From: Arthrobacter sp. Soc17.1.1.1
GTDB taxonomy: Bacteria > Actinomycetota > Actinomycetes > Actinomycetales > Micrococcaceae
DNA length: 64,000 nucleotides
Assembly (NCBI RefSeq): GCF_036867195.1
Contig: NZ_JBAJII010000001.1
Location: 3,596,001-3,660,000, forward strand
Direction: 5' to 3'
In this document: in pieces, positions 34,123-43,753 of the stretch
How the letters are laid out: the number at the start of each line of letters is the position of its first letter
Numbering within the stretch: the first letter of the stretch is position 1
Program-made: the position numbers and the translations under genes
The notes under the pieces: generated by a model
What the model was told of the DNA's origin: nothing
Databases searched by the model: none
What the model saw: only the letters and a program-made list of their open reading frames with translations

Positions 34123-35331
34123 ATGACCCTGGACATCGCTGCCTTCCGCGCGAACTTCCCCGCCCTGCTCACCGGCACCGCCTATTTCGACGGCCCTGGA
34201 GGAACGCAGGCCCCCACCGTCGTGGGAGCCGCGATCGCCGACGCCATCACCAGCCCGCTGTCCAACCGCGGTTCCGGCATGGGCTCGGAGAGGAACGCCG
34301 AAGCGGCGGTCAGCGGATTCCGGGAGGCGATGGCCGACCTGCTCGGGGCGCACCCTCGCGGTGTCGTCTACGGGCGAAGCGCCACGCAGCTCACCTACGA
34401 CTTCTCCCGACACCTCGCCAAGACCTGGCAGCCGGGCGACGAGATCGTCGTCTCACGCCTGGATCACGACTCCAACATCCGCCCCTGGGTGCAGGCAGCC
34501 GACGCGGTCGGTGCCACCGTGCGCTGGATCGACTTCGACCCGGAGACCACGGAGATCGACGAAGCGTCCGTCGCTGCCGCAATCACCGAGCGCACGAAGC
34601 TGGTGGCGATCACCGCCGCGTCGAACCTGCTCGGCACGAAACCGCCAGTACGCCGCATCGCCGATGCCGCGCATGCTGTCGGCGCACTGGTCTACGTGGA
34701 CGGGGTGCATTACACCGCTCATGCGGCGGTCGACGTGGCGGCGCTGGGAGCCGACTTCTTCGCCTGCTCGCCGTACAAATTCCTCGGGCCTCACTGCGGT
34801 GTTCTCGTGGCCGACCCGGAGCTGCTGGAGTCGCTGCAGCCGGACAAGCTGCTGCCTTCCACGAACGCGGTGCCCGAGCGGTTCGAGTTCGGCACCCTCC
34901 CCTACGAGATCATGGCCGGCGCCACGGCGGCCGTGGATTTCCTGGCAGCGATCGCGCCGGCTGCGGAGACCGGCCGCCGCGCACGCCTTCGTGCATCCGC
35001 TCACGTGGTCGATGAGCACGAACTCGCGTTGCGCCGCCGCATCGAGGCAGGACTGACCAAGCTGGGCGACGCCGTCACGCTGCACTCCAGGGCCCAGGAC
35101 CGGACACCGACACTGCTGGTGACCTTCCCGGGCCGGTCCTCCGCGGACGCCTACCGATTCCTCGCGGACCAGGACATCCTCGCGCCGGCCGGTTCCTTCT
35201 ACGCGTACGAAGCCTTCCAGCGCATGAATCTCGAGGACAGCGCCGCCCTGCGGATCGGACTGGCGCCGTACAACAGCGACGACGACGTCGACCGCCTCCT
35301 GACCGCGCTCGGTGACTTCGTTGCCCCGTGA
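34123..35331 (+). CDS. Class-V aminotransferase / cysteine desulfurase-like PLP enzyme
   Basis: A 402-residue fold-type-I PLP enzyme. Motifs include AYFDGPGGTQAP, a PLP-binding GRSATQLTYDFSRHLAKTW, VSRLDHDSNIRPW, the Asp/His region VYVDGVHYTAHAAVDV, and the Schiff-base Lys in ACSPYKFLGPHCG. This subgroup (cysteine desulfurase-like, TIGR01976 type) lacks the active-site Cys loop of SufS and its physiological reaction is unknown. It stands alone, with no Fe-S assembly genes nearby. Confidence 0.88.
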   Translation: MTLDIAAFRANFPALLTGTAYFDGPGGTQAPTVVGAAIADAITSPLSNRGSGMGSERNAEAAVSGFREAMADLLGAHPRGVVYGRSATQLTYDFSRHLAKTWQPGDEIVVSRLDHDSNIRPWVQAADAVGATVRWIDFDPETTEIDEASVAAAITERTKLVAITAASNLLGTKPPVRRIADAAHAVGALVYVDGVHYTAHAAVDVAALGADFFACSPYKFLGPHCGVLVADPELLESLQPDKLLPSTNAVPERFEFGTLPYEIMAGATAAVDFLAAIAPAAETGRRARLRASAHVVDEHELALRRRIEAGLTKLGDAVTLHSRAQDRTPTLLVTFPGRSSADAYRFLADQDILAPAGSFYAYEAFQRMNLEDSAALRIGLAPYNSDDDVDRLLTALGDFVAP

Positions 35332-35392
35332 CGCGGAATCAGGAAATGCCTGACGTCACAGACCCTGCAATGACTCTTCGGTAGTGGGCCTC

Positions 35393-35809
35393 TCAGGGGG
35401 TGGACGTACCGGCCAGACGCTGGATCAGGGAAAGACCGGCAGGCGATCCCGGCCAGTGCTGTTCCAGTGGTTCGCTACCCGCTCTGCGGATGACCGAGCG
35501 CAGGACCAGGGCGACAATGATGGCGTCATCCGCGTAGCCGATCACCGGAAGGAAATCGGGCACCAGGTCGATGGGCGAGGCGAGGTACATCAGCAGCAGG
35601 ACCAGACGAACCCGGATCCCGCGCGGGAGCGTCCGGTCGGCGGTCAGCCGGCGCAGCAGTGTCAGCAGGTCCGGCAGCAGGCGGAGCGCCTCCTTCAGGC
35701 TCACCGTCTCCGGGTGGCGGCGGGCGTAGGAGGCCAGGAACACGAGCAGCACGGCGTAGATCAGGACCACGCCGCCGATGACGGCGATCGCCACATCCCA
35801 CCAGTTCAT
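35393..35809 (-). CDS. DUF1232 (YkvA-type) membrane protein
   Basis: A 138-residue protein with an N-terminal membrane span (VAIAVIGGVVLIYAVLLVFL) and the DUF1232 signature LLLMYLASPIDLVPDFLPVI then GYADDAIIVALVLR. AAGGAG precedes the ATG. Family function unknown. Confidence 0.88.
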   Translation of the reverse strand: MNWWDVAIAVIGGVVLIYAVLLVFLASYARRHPETVSLKEALRLLPDLLTLLRRLTADRTLPRGIRVRLVLLLMYLASPIDLVPDFLPVIGYADDAIIVALVLRSVIRRAGSEPLEQHWPGSPAGLSLIQRLAGTSTP

Positions 35810-35876
35810 GCCGTCGCTCCTTCGGTGATGCGCTGAAGCGTATGACGGGCCTCGATGCGCATCACCCTCCGCGCCG

Positions 35877-36851
35877 TCACGGCCTCGGCAGCGGCTCCAC
35901 CGGACTGGGCCGGTCGAGCACCGCCGCGGCGGCGTCGTCGGGTGCCGACCGCAGTTCGTCCAGCCGCACGCACACCACGCCGGCGACGATCAGGAGCCCG
36001 CCCAGCAGCTGAACGGCGCCGGGCAGTTCGCCGAGGATCAGCCACGCCGCGAGGACGGCGAACATCACCTCGGTCAGCGCTACGAAGCTCGCGACCTTGG
36101 ACCCCAGGCGCTGCGCCGCCACGATGCCGGTCACATAGGCCGCGACGGTGGCGACGAGGACGAGGACGGCCACCGGCAGCACCCAGCTGTACGTCCGCCC
36201 GGCGAGCTGGACGTCCGTGAACACGAAGCGGAACGGCATGATGTTCGTGACGCCGAGCACCAGGATGGTGAGCGCGCCCACCACCATCCCGCCGCCCGCC
36301 ATGACGAGCGGCGGCAGCGAGTCGTCGACGCGGGCGGACATCAGGAAGAACACCACGAGGCAGACGGCGGCGGCGAGGCCGAACAGCACACCCACGGGGT
36401 CGAGCCGTGCGTCACCCGCGAGATCGAGGACGAGCAGGAGCCCGAGGACGGCGGTCACGGAACCGATCAGCGTGAGCGCGTTCGGCGCCTTCCGCGAGCG
36501 CAGCCAGAGGAATCCCACGATCAGCACCGGCGCGAGGTACTCGAGCAGCAGCGAGACGCCGACGGACATGCGCTGCACGGCATTGAAGTAGAAGAGCTGG
36601 CACAGGGCGATCGCCGTCGTGCCGTAGATGGTGACGGTGAGCGCGTTGCCGCGCATGGTGGACCAGCGGCCGCGCAGCGCGATCAGCACGGGCACCAGGA
36701 GCACGACGGCGGCGCCTCCGATGCGGAGGCCGACGGCGGCTCCCGGGCTCCAGCCGATCTCCAGGAGCGACTTCGCGAAGGGGCCGGAGACGCCGAACGC
36801 CGCCGCGGAGATCAGGGCTATCCAGAGGCCGGTGGCGGGGCGCAGGGTCAT
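35877..36851 (-). CDS. EamA/RhtA-family exporter
   Basis: A 324-residue protein with ten membrane spans in two EamA repeats, for example LWIALISAAAFGVSGPFAKS, LLEYLAPVLIVGFLWL, LGLLLVLDLAGDA in the first and VATVAAYVTGIVAAQRLGS, VLAAWLILGELPG in the second. Members export amino acids or related metabolites. I take ATG 36851 (MTLRPATG) since the first span then follows directly. It is divergent from the CGNR regulator gene, which may control it. Confidence 0.85.
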   Translation of the reverse strand: MTLRPATGLWIALISAAAFGVSGPFAKSLLEIGWSPGAAVGLRIGGAAVVLLVPVLIALRGRWSTMRGNALTVTIYGTTAIALCQLFYFNAVQRMSVGVSLLLEYLAPVLIVGFLWLRSRKAPNALTLIGSVTAVLGLLLVLDLAGDARLDPVGVLFGLAAAVCLVVFFLMSARVDDSLPPLVMAGGGMVVGALTILVLGVTNIMPFRFVFTDVQLAGRTYSWVLPVAVLVLVATVAAYVTGIVAAQRLGSKVASFVALTEVMFAVLAAWLILGELPGAVQLLGGLLIVAGVVCVRLDELRSAPDDAAAAVLDRPSPVEPLPRP

Positions 36852-36939
36852 GTCCGCTCGTTTCGTGTCGAAGATTGGTGTCACGAGTGTGAAGTAGTTA
36901 TGGTCGTGACACTAGGCGTGGTCGATGTCAGGAGTCAAC

Positions 36940-37485
36940 ATGCTTTTCACGTATGACACGGAAGTGGCACTTTCCTCCGCGGCCGCGCTCATCAATACCG
37001 CCAAGGAAGACGCCGATCCCCTGGACACCCTCGAGGGACTCGACCGGTTCCTCGAGGAGCAGCGGTTCTCCGGCTCCCGGACCCACACGGATGCCGAACT
37101 GCAGTCCGTCCGCGCCCTGCGGTCCGAGCTGGAGGTGATCTGGTTCGCGGAGGAGGACGACGCCGTCGCACGCGTCAACGCGATCCTCCGGCGGGCGAAC
37201 GCACTCCCCCAGCTGGTCAGGCACGACGAGTGGGACTGGCACCTCCACGCCACCGCGCCCGAGGCGCCGCTCGAGGAGCGCATGGCCACCGAGGCCGCGA
37301 TGGCCCTCGCGGACGTCATCCGCGGGCACGAACTGGACCGCCTGCGCTCCTGCGCGGCCGAGGACTGCGACGGCGTGGTGCTGGACCTCTCGCGCAACCG
37401 CTCCCGCCGCTTCTGCGACACCGGCAACTGCGCGAACCGCACGCATGTGAAGGCCTACCGGGCGAGGAAGGCGCAGGGCGCCTAG
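36940..37485 (+). CDS. CGNR zinc-finger / ABATE-domain regulator
   Basis: A 181-residue protein with an N-terminal ABATE domain (LFTYDTEVALSSAAALINTA) and a C-terminal CGNR zinc finger: LRSCAAEDCDGVVLDLS, then RRFCDTGNCANRTHVKAYRA, giving the four cysteines. The motif reads CDTGNCANR instead of the usual CSTA-CGNR, a small variation. ATG 36940 is chosen for the AGGAG six bases upstream. These proteins are thought to bind DNA and often sit divergent to a transporter, as here (EamA). Confidence 0.88.
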   Translation: MLFTYDTEVALSSAAALINTAKEDADPLDTLEGLDRFLEEQRFSGSRTHTDAELQSVRALRSELEVIWFAEEDDAVARVNAILRRANALPQLVRHDEWDWHLHATAPEAPLEERMATEAAMALADVIRGHELDRLRSCAAEDCDGVVLDLSRNRSRRFCDTGNCANRTHVKAYRARKAQGA

Positions 37486-37710
37486 GCGGTCGCAACGTCT
37501 CAGTCGCATAACGTTTGCTGACGCTCTTGATGTAACCCGCGTCACTGGATATGTTGTGTTCGCCTACATATTGCTGATGGTGACATCGGCCGGGCGCTAC
37601 AGCGTTGTATCAGCTCGATCCTGCCAGACGGCACACCAGAGGCGCCCCCGACCGTCACTCCCGGCCTCGCCTCGGCCCGTCCGGCCGGATCCATTTCAAA
37701 GGCGTAACCC

Positions 37711-38832
37711 ATGACCACCATCAAGAATGTCTCGGCCTTCCTCCTGGCCGTCGGCGTCGCAGCGGGGATGTCTGCGTGCGCGCCGGCGGGCTCCACCGCT
37801 CCGGAGGCCGAAGGCGAGGAGACCACGACCTGCAACGTCGGCATCTCCATGCCGACCCGGAGCCTGGAGCGCTGGATCAACGACGGCGAGGGACTCAAGG
37901 AGAAGCTCGAAGCCGCCGACTGCACCGTCGATCTCCAGTACGCGGACAACAAGACCGACCAGCAGATCAGCCAGATCCAGAACCAGGTGGCCGGCGGGGC
38001 GAAGATCCTCGTCGTCGCGGCCATCGACGGCCAGACCCTCGGCCCCGCCCTCGAGGAGGCCAAGTCCCAGGACGTCAGCGTCATCGCCTACGACCGCCTG
38101 ATCAACGGCACCGAGGCCGTCGACTACTACGCCACCTTCGACAACTACAAGGTCGGGCAGCTCCAGGGCCAGTTCATCGAGGAGCAGCTGGGTCTCGCCG
38201 ACGGGAAGGGCCCCTTCAACCTCGAGCCCTTCGCCGGCAGCCCCGACGACAACAATGCGGCGTTCTTCTTCGCCGGCGCCTGGGACGTCCTGCTCCCCTA
38301 TGTCGAGTCCGGCCAGCTGGTCGTCCCGTCCGAGAAGTCTCCGGCGGACAACGACGGCTGGAAGGCCATCGGGATCCTGGGATGGGGCTCCGACGACGCG
38401 CAGGCGGAGATGGACAACCGCCTGCAGTCCTTCTACACCGGCGGTGACAAGGTCGACGTCGTGCTGTCGCCGAACGACAGCCTGGCGCTCGGCATCGAGG
38501 CCTCCCTCGACGCCGCGGGCTACAAGCCCGGCACGGACTGGCCCATCATCACCGGCCAGGACGCCGACGTCGCCAACGTCAAGGCGATCCTCGCCGACCA
38601 GCAGGCGATGACGGTCTGGAAGGACACCCGTGAGCTCGGCGGGCAGGTCGAATCCATGATCGCCGCGATCGTCGCCGGCGACGAGGTCGAGGTCAACGAC
38701 ACCGAGACCTACGACAACGGCACCAAGGTGGTGCCCTCGTACCTCCTGGACCCCGTGGTGGTCACGAAGGACGACGTGGAGCCGACGCTCGTCGACTCCG
38801 GCTTCGTCAGCGCAGCAGACATCGGTCTCTGA
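37711..38832 (+). CDS. chvE: Multiple-monosaccharide ABC transporter, substrate-binding lipoprotein
   Basis: A 373-residue periplasmic-binding protein of the ChvE type. The signal has a lipobox (GMSACAP), so the mature protein is tethered to the outer face of the membrane. The sugar-binding body has VGISMPTRSLERWINDGEGL, LQYADNKTDQQISQIQNQV, VAYDRLI-like IAYDRLINGTEAVDYYATFD, FNLEPFAGSPDDNNA and SPNDSLALGIEASLDAAG. ChvE proteins bind several monosaccharides. It is first in an operon with MmsA and MmsB. A GC-rich stem-loop (38844-38877) separates it from the ATPase gene. Confidence 0.92.
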   Translation: MTTIKNVSAFLLAVGVAAGMSACAPAGSTAPEAEGEETTTCNVGISMPTRSLERWINDGEGLKEKLEAADCTVDLQYADNKTDQQISQIQNQVAGGAKILVVAAIDGQTLGPALEEAKSQDVSVIAYDRLINGTEAVDYYATFDNYKVGQLQGQFIEEQLGLADGKGPFNLEPFAGSPDDNNAAFFFAGAWDVLLPYVESGQLVVPSEKSPADNDGWKAIGILGWGSDDAQAEMDNRLQSFYTGGDKVDVVLSPNDSLALGIEASLDAAGYKPGTDWPIITGQDADVANVKAILADQQAMTVWKDTRELGGQVESMIAAIVAGDEVEVNDTETYDNGTKVVPSYLLDPVVVTKDDVEPTLVDSGFVSAADIGL

Positions 38833-38843
38833 CCACCGAGCGA

Positions 38844-38877
38844 CAGGGCGGGATGCGGGACACCGCGCCCCGCCCTG
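38844..38877 (+). promoter_or_regulatory. Intercistronic stem-loop after chvE
   Basis: CAGGGCGGG pairs with CCCGCCCTG, and an inner GCGG/CCGC stem extends the hairpin. It starts 12 nt after the chvE stop with no T-run. A structure here would protect the binding-protein mRNA 3' end and lower expression of the downstream ATPase and permease. Confidence 0.75.
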
Positions 38878-38900
38878 CCTAGGACGGAAGCGGGAGCAGC

Positions 38901-40448
38901 ATGAGTGACGTCATTCTCCGGATGGACGGCATCGTCAAGGAATTCAACGGCATCCGCGCGCTCGACGGCGTCTCGGTGGACGTCGAGCGCGGCGAGGTGC
39001 ACGCCATCTGCGGCGAGAACGGGGCCGGGAAGTCCACCCTGATGAAGGTGCTGAGCGGCGTCTATCCGCACGGCAGCTTCGACGGGACGATCACGCTCGA
39101 CGGCAAGCCGGTCGCCTACAGCTCGATCAACGACAGCGAGCGCGACGGCGTGGTGATCATCCACCAGGAACTGGCGCTCAGCCCGTACCTGTCCATCGCC
39201 GAAAACATCTTCCTCGGCAACGAGGTGCAGCGCGGCGGCGTGATCGACTGGAACCGGACGAACCTCATGGCCGCCGAACTCCTCGACCGCGTGGGCCTGC
39301 AGGAGAGCCCGGCGACGAAGGTCCTGGAGCTCGGGGTCGGCAAGCAGCAGCTCGTCGAGATCGCGAAGGCGCTCTCCAAGGAGGTGAGGATCCTCATCCT
39401 CGACGAGCCCACGGCCGCCCTGAACGACGACGATTCGGCGCACCTGCTGGGCCTGATCGAGCAGCTGAGGGACCAGGGCATCACCTCGATCATCATCTCC
39501 CACAAGCTGAAGGAGATCCGGGCGATCGCCGACACGGTGACGGTCATCCGCGACGGGCAGACCATCGAGTCCTTCCGCGTCGAGGACACCGACGACATCG
39601 AGACCCGCATCATCCGCGCCATGGTCGGACGCCCGCTCGACAGCCAGTTCCCTCCACGGGAACCCAGCATCGGTGCGGAGAAGCTCCGGGTCGAGGACTG
39701 GACCGTGCACCACCCGATCGACGTGGAGAGGGTGGTCGTCGACCGGGCCTCCTTCACCGTGCACGCCGGTGAGATCGTCGGATTCGCCGGGCTCATGGGA
39801 GCCGGGCGGACCGAGCTCGCCATGAGCATCTTCGGCCGCTCCTACGGCAGCGGCATCTCCGGGCGCGTCTATAAGGACGGCGTCGAGATCCAGACGCGGT
39901 CGGTCGGCGAGGCGATCCGCAACGGCATCGCCTACGTCACCGAGGACCGCAAGCGGTACGGGCTCAACCTGATCGGGAGCATCACGGTCAACGTCTCGGC
40001 GGCGGCCCTCGGCAAGCTCGCCCGGCTCGGCATCATCGACCGCAACAGGGAGTACGCCGTCGCGGACGAGTACCGGAAGCAGATGAACATCAAGACCCCC
40101 AGCGTCTCCTCCGTGGTGGGCAACCTCTCCGGCGGGAACCAGCAGAAGGTGGTCCTCAGCAAGTGGATCTACTCGGGCCCGGACGTCCTGATCCTCGACG
40201 AGCCCACGCGCGGCATCGACGTCGGCGCCAAGTACGAGATCTACGGGATCATCAACGAGATGGCGGCCCAGGGCAAGGCCGTGATCGTCATCTCGAGTGA
40301 GCTGCCCGAACTGATCGGGCTCTCGGACCGCATCTACACCATCGCGGAAGGCAAGCTCACCGGCGAGCTGGATCGCGCCCACGCCAGCCAGGAGGAACTC
40401 ATGCGCCACATGACAGCCGCCAGGAGCCAAGGAGCAGGAACACCATGA
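38901..40448 (+). CDS. mmsA: Multiple-monosaccharide ABC transporter, ATP-binding protein
   Basis: A 515-residue double ATPase of the sugar type. The first half has Walker [10 protein letters not shown], the Q-loop region [10 protein letters not shown], signature [16 protein letters not shown] and Walker [12 protein letters not shown]. The second half has the degenerate Walker [10 protein letters not shown], signature [14 protein letters not shown] and [20 protein letters not shown]. It energises MmsB with ChvE as receptor. GGGAG lies upstream of the ATG. Its end overlaps mmsB by ATGA. Confidence 0.95.
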   Translation: MSDVILRMDGIVKEFNGIRALDGVSVDVERGEVHAICGENGAGKSTLMKVLSGVYPHGSFDGTITLDGKPVAYSSINDSERDGVVIIHQELALSPYLSIAENIFLGNEVQRGGVIDWNRTNLMAAELLDRVGLQESPATKVLELGVGKQQLVEIAKALSKEVRILILDEPTAALNDDDSAHLLGLIEQLRDQGITSIIISHKLKEIRAIADTVTVIRDGQTIESFRVEDTDDIETRIIRAMVGRPLDSQFPPREPSIGAEKLRVEDWTVHHPIDVERVVVDRASFTVHAGEIVGFAGLMGAGRTELAMSIFGRSYGSGISGRVYKDGVEIQTRSVGEAIRNGIAYVTEDRKRYGLNLIGSITVNVSAAALGKLARLGIIDRNREYAVADEYRKQMNIKTPSVSSVVGNLSGGNQQKVVLSKWIYSGPDVLILDEPTRGIDVGAKYEIYGIINEMAAQGKAVIVISSELPELIGLSDRIYTIAEGKLTGELDRAHASQEELMRHMTAARSQGAGTP

Positions 40449-41653
40449 CCACCACCACGCCGGAGCAGGCCACGGCCCCCGTCCCGCCGAGTCCCGGAAC
40501 GGTGAGGAAGAAGCGGCGGCGCGTCGACATGCGGCAGTACGGCATCCTCGCCGCCCTCGCCGTCATCATCCTCCTGTTCCAGGTCCTCACCGGAGGCCGG
40601 CTGCTGTACCCGGGCAACGTGAGCAACCTGATCCAGCAGAACGCCTATGTCCTCATCCTGGCGATCGGCATGGTCATCGTGATCATCGCGGGCCACATCG
40701 ACCTCTCGGTGGGGTCCATCGTGGCGACGGTCGGAGCCGTCGCGGCGCTCTCGATGAATAGCTGGGGGCTGCCCTGGGGGGCCGCCGTCGCGCTGTCGCT
40801 CCTCGTGGGCGCCCTGATCGGGGCGTGGCAGGGTTTCTGGGTCGCCTTCGTGGGCATACCGGCCTTCATCGTGACGCTGGCCGGCATGCTCGTCTTCCGC
40901 GGCGTCGCGCTCGTCCTGCTCACCGGTGGGACCATCAGCGGGCTCCCCCGGTCCTTCAACTCCATCGGCTCCGGCACCCTCCCCGTGACCGGGACACCGG
41001 ACCTCATCACCCTCGGCATCGGTGCGCTGGCCTCACTGGCCCTGGTGGTCCAGCAGCTCAAGGGCCGCGCCGACCTCCGGCGCCTGAACCTCCCCCGCGA
41101 ACGCACGGTGTCCTTCGTCCTGAAGATCGCGATCGCCGTCGTCGCCATCATGTACCTGTGCTACCTGCTCGCCTACAACCGCGGGACCCCGATCATCCTG
41201 ATCATCCTCGCGACGCTTGTACTGCTCTACTCGTTCCTCCTGTCCCGGACGGTGTTCGGACGCCATGTCTACGCCATGGGAGGCAACCTCTACGCCGCCA
41301 TGATGTCCGGTGTGAAGACGAAGTGGGTCAACTTCTTCATCTTCGTCAACATGGGATTCCTCGCCGGACTAGCGGGCGTGGTCAGCACCGCCCGTGCCGG
41401 GAGCGCCGTGGCGTCCGCCGGAGGGAGCTTCGAGCTCGACGCGATCGCCGCCGTCTTCATCGGCGGTGCCGCCGTCCAGGGCGGGGTCGGGACCGTGGTG
41501 GGGGCCGTCATCGGCGGCCTCGTCATGGGTGTCCTCAACCAGGGCCTCTCCATCCTCTCGGTGGACGCCGCCTGGCAGCAGGTCATCAAGGGCCTCGTGC
41601 TCCTGCTCGCCGTGGCATTCGACGTCTACAGCAAGCGGCGCACCGGCCGCTGA
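40445..41653 (+). CDS. mmsB: Multiple-monosaccharide ABC transporter, permease
   Basis: A 402-residue permease of the ribose-type family with about ten membrane spans. Family landmarks are [48 protein letters not shown]-like [34 protein letters not shown] and [20 protein letters not shown]. It forms the membrane channel for MmsA and ChvE. The start overlaps the mmsA stop. A small tandem repeat follows before the convergent AAA gene. Confidence 0.95.
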   Translation: MTTTTPEQATAPVPPSPGTVRKKRRRVDMRQYGILAALAVIILLFQVLTGGRLLYPGNVSNLIQQNAYVLILAIGMVIVIIAGHIDLSVGSIVATVGAVAALSMNSWGLPWGAAVALSLLVGALIGAWQGFWVAFVGIPAFIVTLAGMLVFRGVALVLLTGGTISGLPRSFNSIGSGTLPVTGTPDLITLGIGALASLALVVQQLKGRADLRRLNLPRERTVSFVLKIAIAVVAIMYLCYLLAYNRGTPIILIILATLVLLYSFLLSRTVFGRHVYAMGGNLYAAMMSGVKTKWVNFFIFVNMGFLAGLAGVVSTARAGSAVASAGGSFELDAIAAVFIGGAAVQGGVGTVVGAVIGGLVMGVLNQGLSILSVDAAWQQVIKGLVLLLAVAFDVYSKRRTGR

Positions 41654-41672
41654 GCAAGGATGGGCACCAAAT

Positions 41673-41696
41673 GGGCCGACGGGCCGACGGGCCGAC
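41673..41696. repeat. Three tandem copies of GGGCCGAC
   Basis: A perfect 8-base unit repeated three times in the 54-bp gap between convergent mmsB and the AAA ATPase gene. No function evident; may reflect slippage or serve as a weak bidirectional stop. Confidence 0.85.
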
Positions 41697-41707
41697 GGAC
41701 GGTGGGC

Positions 41708-43306
41708 TCAGCGCCCGCCGTCGTCGGTGGGCGCATCGTCGGCCCGGCCGATACCCTGCACGCCGTCGTCGGGGAAGCCGTCCTCGTAAGAGCCGCCGTC
41801 GGCGAAGCCCTCGCCCTCGAAGGACAGGGAGACCGAGGACCCGTACGCGGGCGAGTAGCTCCCGGAGTAGTAGGTGGCCGGCCCGGGGGCGTACCCGAAG
41901 GAGCCGCCGTGCGCGGAAGGCATGCCGTCCTGCGGGCCGGGGCCGTTGCTCCCGAGCAGGCTCCGCGTCAGGGATGCGCCGTCGGCCATCAGTTCGTCCA
42001 CGGAGGCCAGCAGGTGCGCGTCCGCCACGGGCGTGTCCTGCAGCGCGGCCCCGAGGACCGCGCGGCGCACGAGTTCACGCGTGAACGACGCCGTGGTTCC
42101 CTCGGTCCGCGCGGCGGCGGCCCCGATGGCATCCTCGCCGAAGGGGAGATCGCGCGCGTACAGACGCAGCAGGGCGGCCCGCTCGTGCTCCCCGGGAAGC
42201 GGCACCTCCACGGCGAGGTCCACCCGCCCGGGGCGCTGGGCGAGGGCCCGCTCGAGCATGTCCACGCGGTTGGTGGTCAGCACGAACGTGACGTCGGCGT
42301 CGTCGTCGAGCCCGTCCATGGCGTCCAGCACCTCGAACAGGAGGGGCTGCGGCCCGTGCCCGAAGCTGCGGTCCTCGGCGATCAGGTCGCAGTCCTCGAG
42401 GACCACGATGGACGGCTGGAGTGCGCGGGCGGTCCGGGCCGCCTCGCCCACGTGCCGCAGCGTCCCGCCCGTGAGGATGATCGCCGTCGTCCCCGCGCTC
42501 GCGCTCAGCAGGTACCGGACGGTGTGGGTCTTGCCGGTGCCGGGCGGACCGTAGAGGAGGATGCCGCGCTTGAGGTGCTGCCCTGCCGCGACCAGGGCCT
42601 GCCGGTGCGCGGCGATACCGAGCGCGTGTTCGCTGACGCGGTCCAGGAGTCCTTCGGGGAGGATCACGTCACCGGCGTCCAGGGTGGGCCGGTGATGGAA
42701 GGTGACGCCCGCGCTGCTCGGCCCGAAGTCCTCGACGGTGAAGGACAGCACCTGCCCCTTCATCACGCTCTCGCGCTGCATCCTGCGCCGGAACTCGGCG
42801 AGGAACCCGGCGACGGCGACGGCATCCGCGCACAACACCTCGAGCGACGCGGTCCCCCGGTTGTAGCGGGGCTCGGCCTTGCGCTGCAGGACCGCAAGGG
42901 GCACGCCATCACGCTCGAACAGCCGGAGGCCCAGTGCCACCGCCTGCCGCTGCTCGTCCGGACCGATCGGCAGATTGGCGTAGTCGGGCTGGGACAGCGG
43001 GAAGCTCGGATTCACCCCGGACTGCTGCACGATGTCGCTGAAGGACAGGTGGTGGCGGTGGTCCCCGCCGCCGATGCCCACGCACCGCCCGTCCGCCGTG
43101 AGTGACGCCAGCACGATGTCGGCGTCCACGAAGCGGTGGGCAGGTACCTCCTCGACGACGACCGGCACGCCGGCGGGGTCGGTGCCGAGGTGGGCCGAGA
43201 GCGTGTCGAAGAGTTCCCGGCCGCGCGCCGAGTGCGGCTGCGCCTCCAGTGCCAGGCGCGCGAGCACGCCGAAATCCCTCATGAATCCCGTGATGTCATC
43301 CCCCAT
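41708..43306 (-). CDS. AAA-family ATPase
   Basis: A 532-residue AAA ATPase. The N-terminal 240 residues form an unnamed domain (with VEEVPAHRFVDADIVLASLT and a barrel-like stretch). The AAA module has Walker A YGPPGTGKTHT, Walker B IVVLEDCDLIAED (Asp rather than Glu follows the first acidic residue), sensor 1 FVLTTNRVDM and the arginine finger region AQRPGRVDLAVEV. The C-terminus is a Gly/Ser/Tyr-rich, probably disordered tail. Resembles soluble FtsH/VCP-type remodellers lacking a protease. Likely cytoplasmic; partner unknown. Confidence 0.85.
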   Translation of the reverse strand: MGDDITGFMRDFGVLARLALEAQPHSARGRELFDTLSAHLGTDPAGVPVVVEEVPAHRFVDADIVLASLTADGRCVGIGGGDHRHHLSFSDIVQQSGVNPSFPLSQPDYANLPIGPDEQRQAVALGLRLFERDGVPLAVLQRKAEPRYNRGTASLEVLCADAVAVAGFLAEFRRRMQRESVMKGQVLSFTVEDFGPSSAGVTFHHRPTLDAGDVILPEGLLDRVSEHALGIAAHRQALVAAGQHLKRGILLYGPPGTGKTHTVRYLLSASAGTTAIILTGGTLRHVGEAARTARALQPSIVVLEDCDLIAEDRSFGHGPQPLLFEVLDAMDGLDDDADVTFVLTTNRVDMLERALAQRPGRVDLAVEVPLPGEHERAALLRLYARDLPFGEDAIGAAAARTEGTTASFTRELVRRAVLGAALQDTPVADAHLLASVDELMADGASLTRSLLGSNGPGPQDGMPSAHGGSFGYAPGPATYYSGSYSPAYGSSVSLSFEGEGFADGGSYEDGFPDDGVQGIGRADDAPTDDGGR

Positions 43307-43336
43307 GCTCGGAGGCTAACAGGGACGTCAAGGGGA

Positions 43337-43708
43337 CTAGCTGTCCTGCGTCGGCAGGCGCTCCCCGAAACGCGGTTCGTCGTCGGTCTCGCCCGGGGGC
43401 CGCTTGACCGACGGTTTGGGGTCGGGCGTCGCGGACGAGCGGTTGACGCCGGAACCCTGGCTGAGGTGCTCGGCGTTGGGTGTCTCGGCCATCATGAGCA
43501 TCGCGCAGATCACCAGGGACACGATGAAGGCGATCCCGGCGGCCGTGAGGCCCAGGTCGACGCGCAGCTCCTTGGAGCCACCACCGGTGGCGAAGATGGA
43601 CGTCGCGACACCGGCCACGACGGCCAGGACGGCGGAGAAGACGAGGGGTGCCTTGATGCCGTGGCGGAATCGTCCCTGCGTGGGTTTCCCCGACTGGCGG
43701 TTGGCCAC
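43337..43708 (-). CDS. Small membrane protein
   Basis: A 123-residue protein with two membrane spans (APLVFSAVLAVVAGVATSIF; LGLTAAGIAFIVSLVICAML) and a charged C-terminal tail. The GTG at 43708 has AAGGA at good spacing; the GTG six bases upstream would touch it. A conserved-looking actinobacterial hypothetical; function unknown. Confidence 0.75.
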   Translation of the reverse strand: MANRQSGKPTQGRFRHGIKAPLVFSAVLAVVAGVATSIFATGGGSKELRVDLGLTAAGIAFIVSLVICAMLMMAETPNAEHLSQGSGVNRSSATPDPKPSVKRPPGETDDEPRFGERLPTQDS

Positions 43709-43753
43709 GGGCACTCCTTCCGGTTCCGAATATTTCTACGAGGCGTAGAGCCT

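Noticed and set aside
38709..40430. Long minus-strand frame (573 codons) opposite chvE and mmsA
   Set aside because: It is antisense to clear ABC ATPase motifs, and its protein is Asp/Val/Leu-repetitive as expected from reading GC-rich codons backwards.
41660..43105. Plus-strand frame opposite the AAA ATPase
   Set aside because: Its composition is that of a reverse-strand shadow, and the minus strand has complete AAA motifs.
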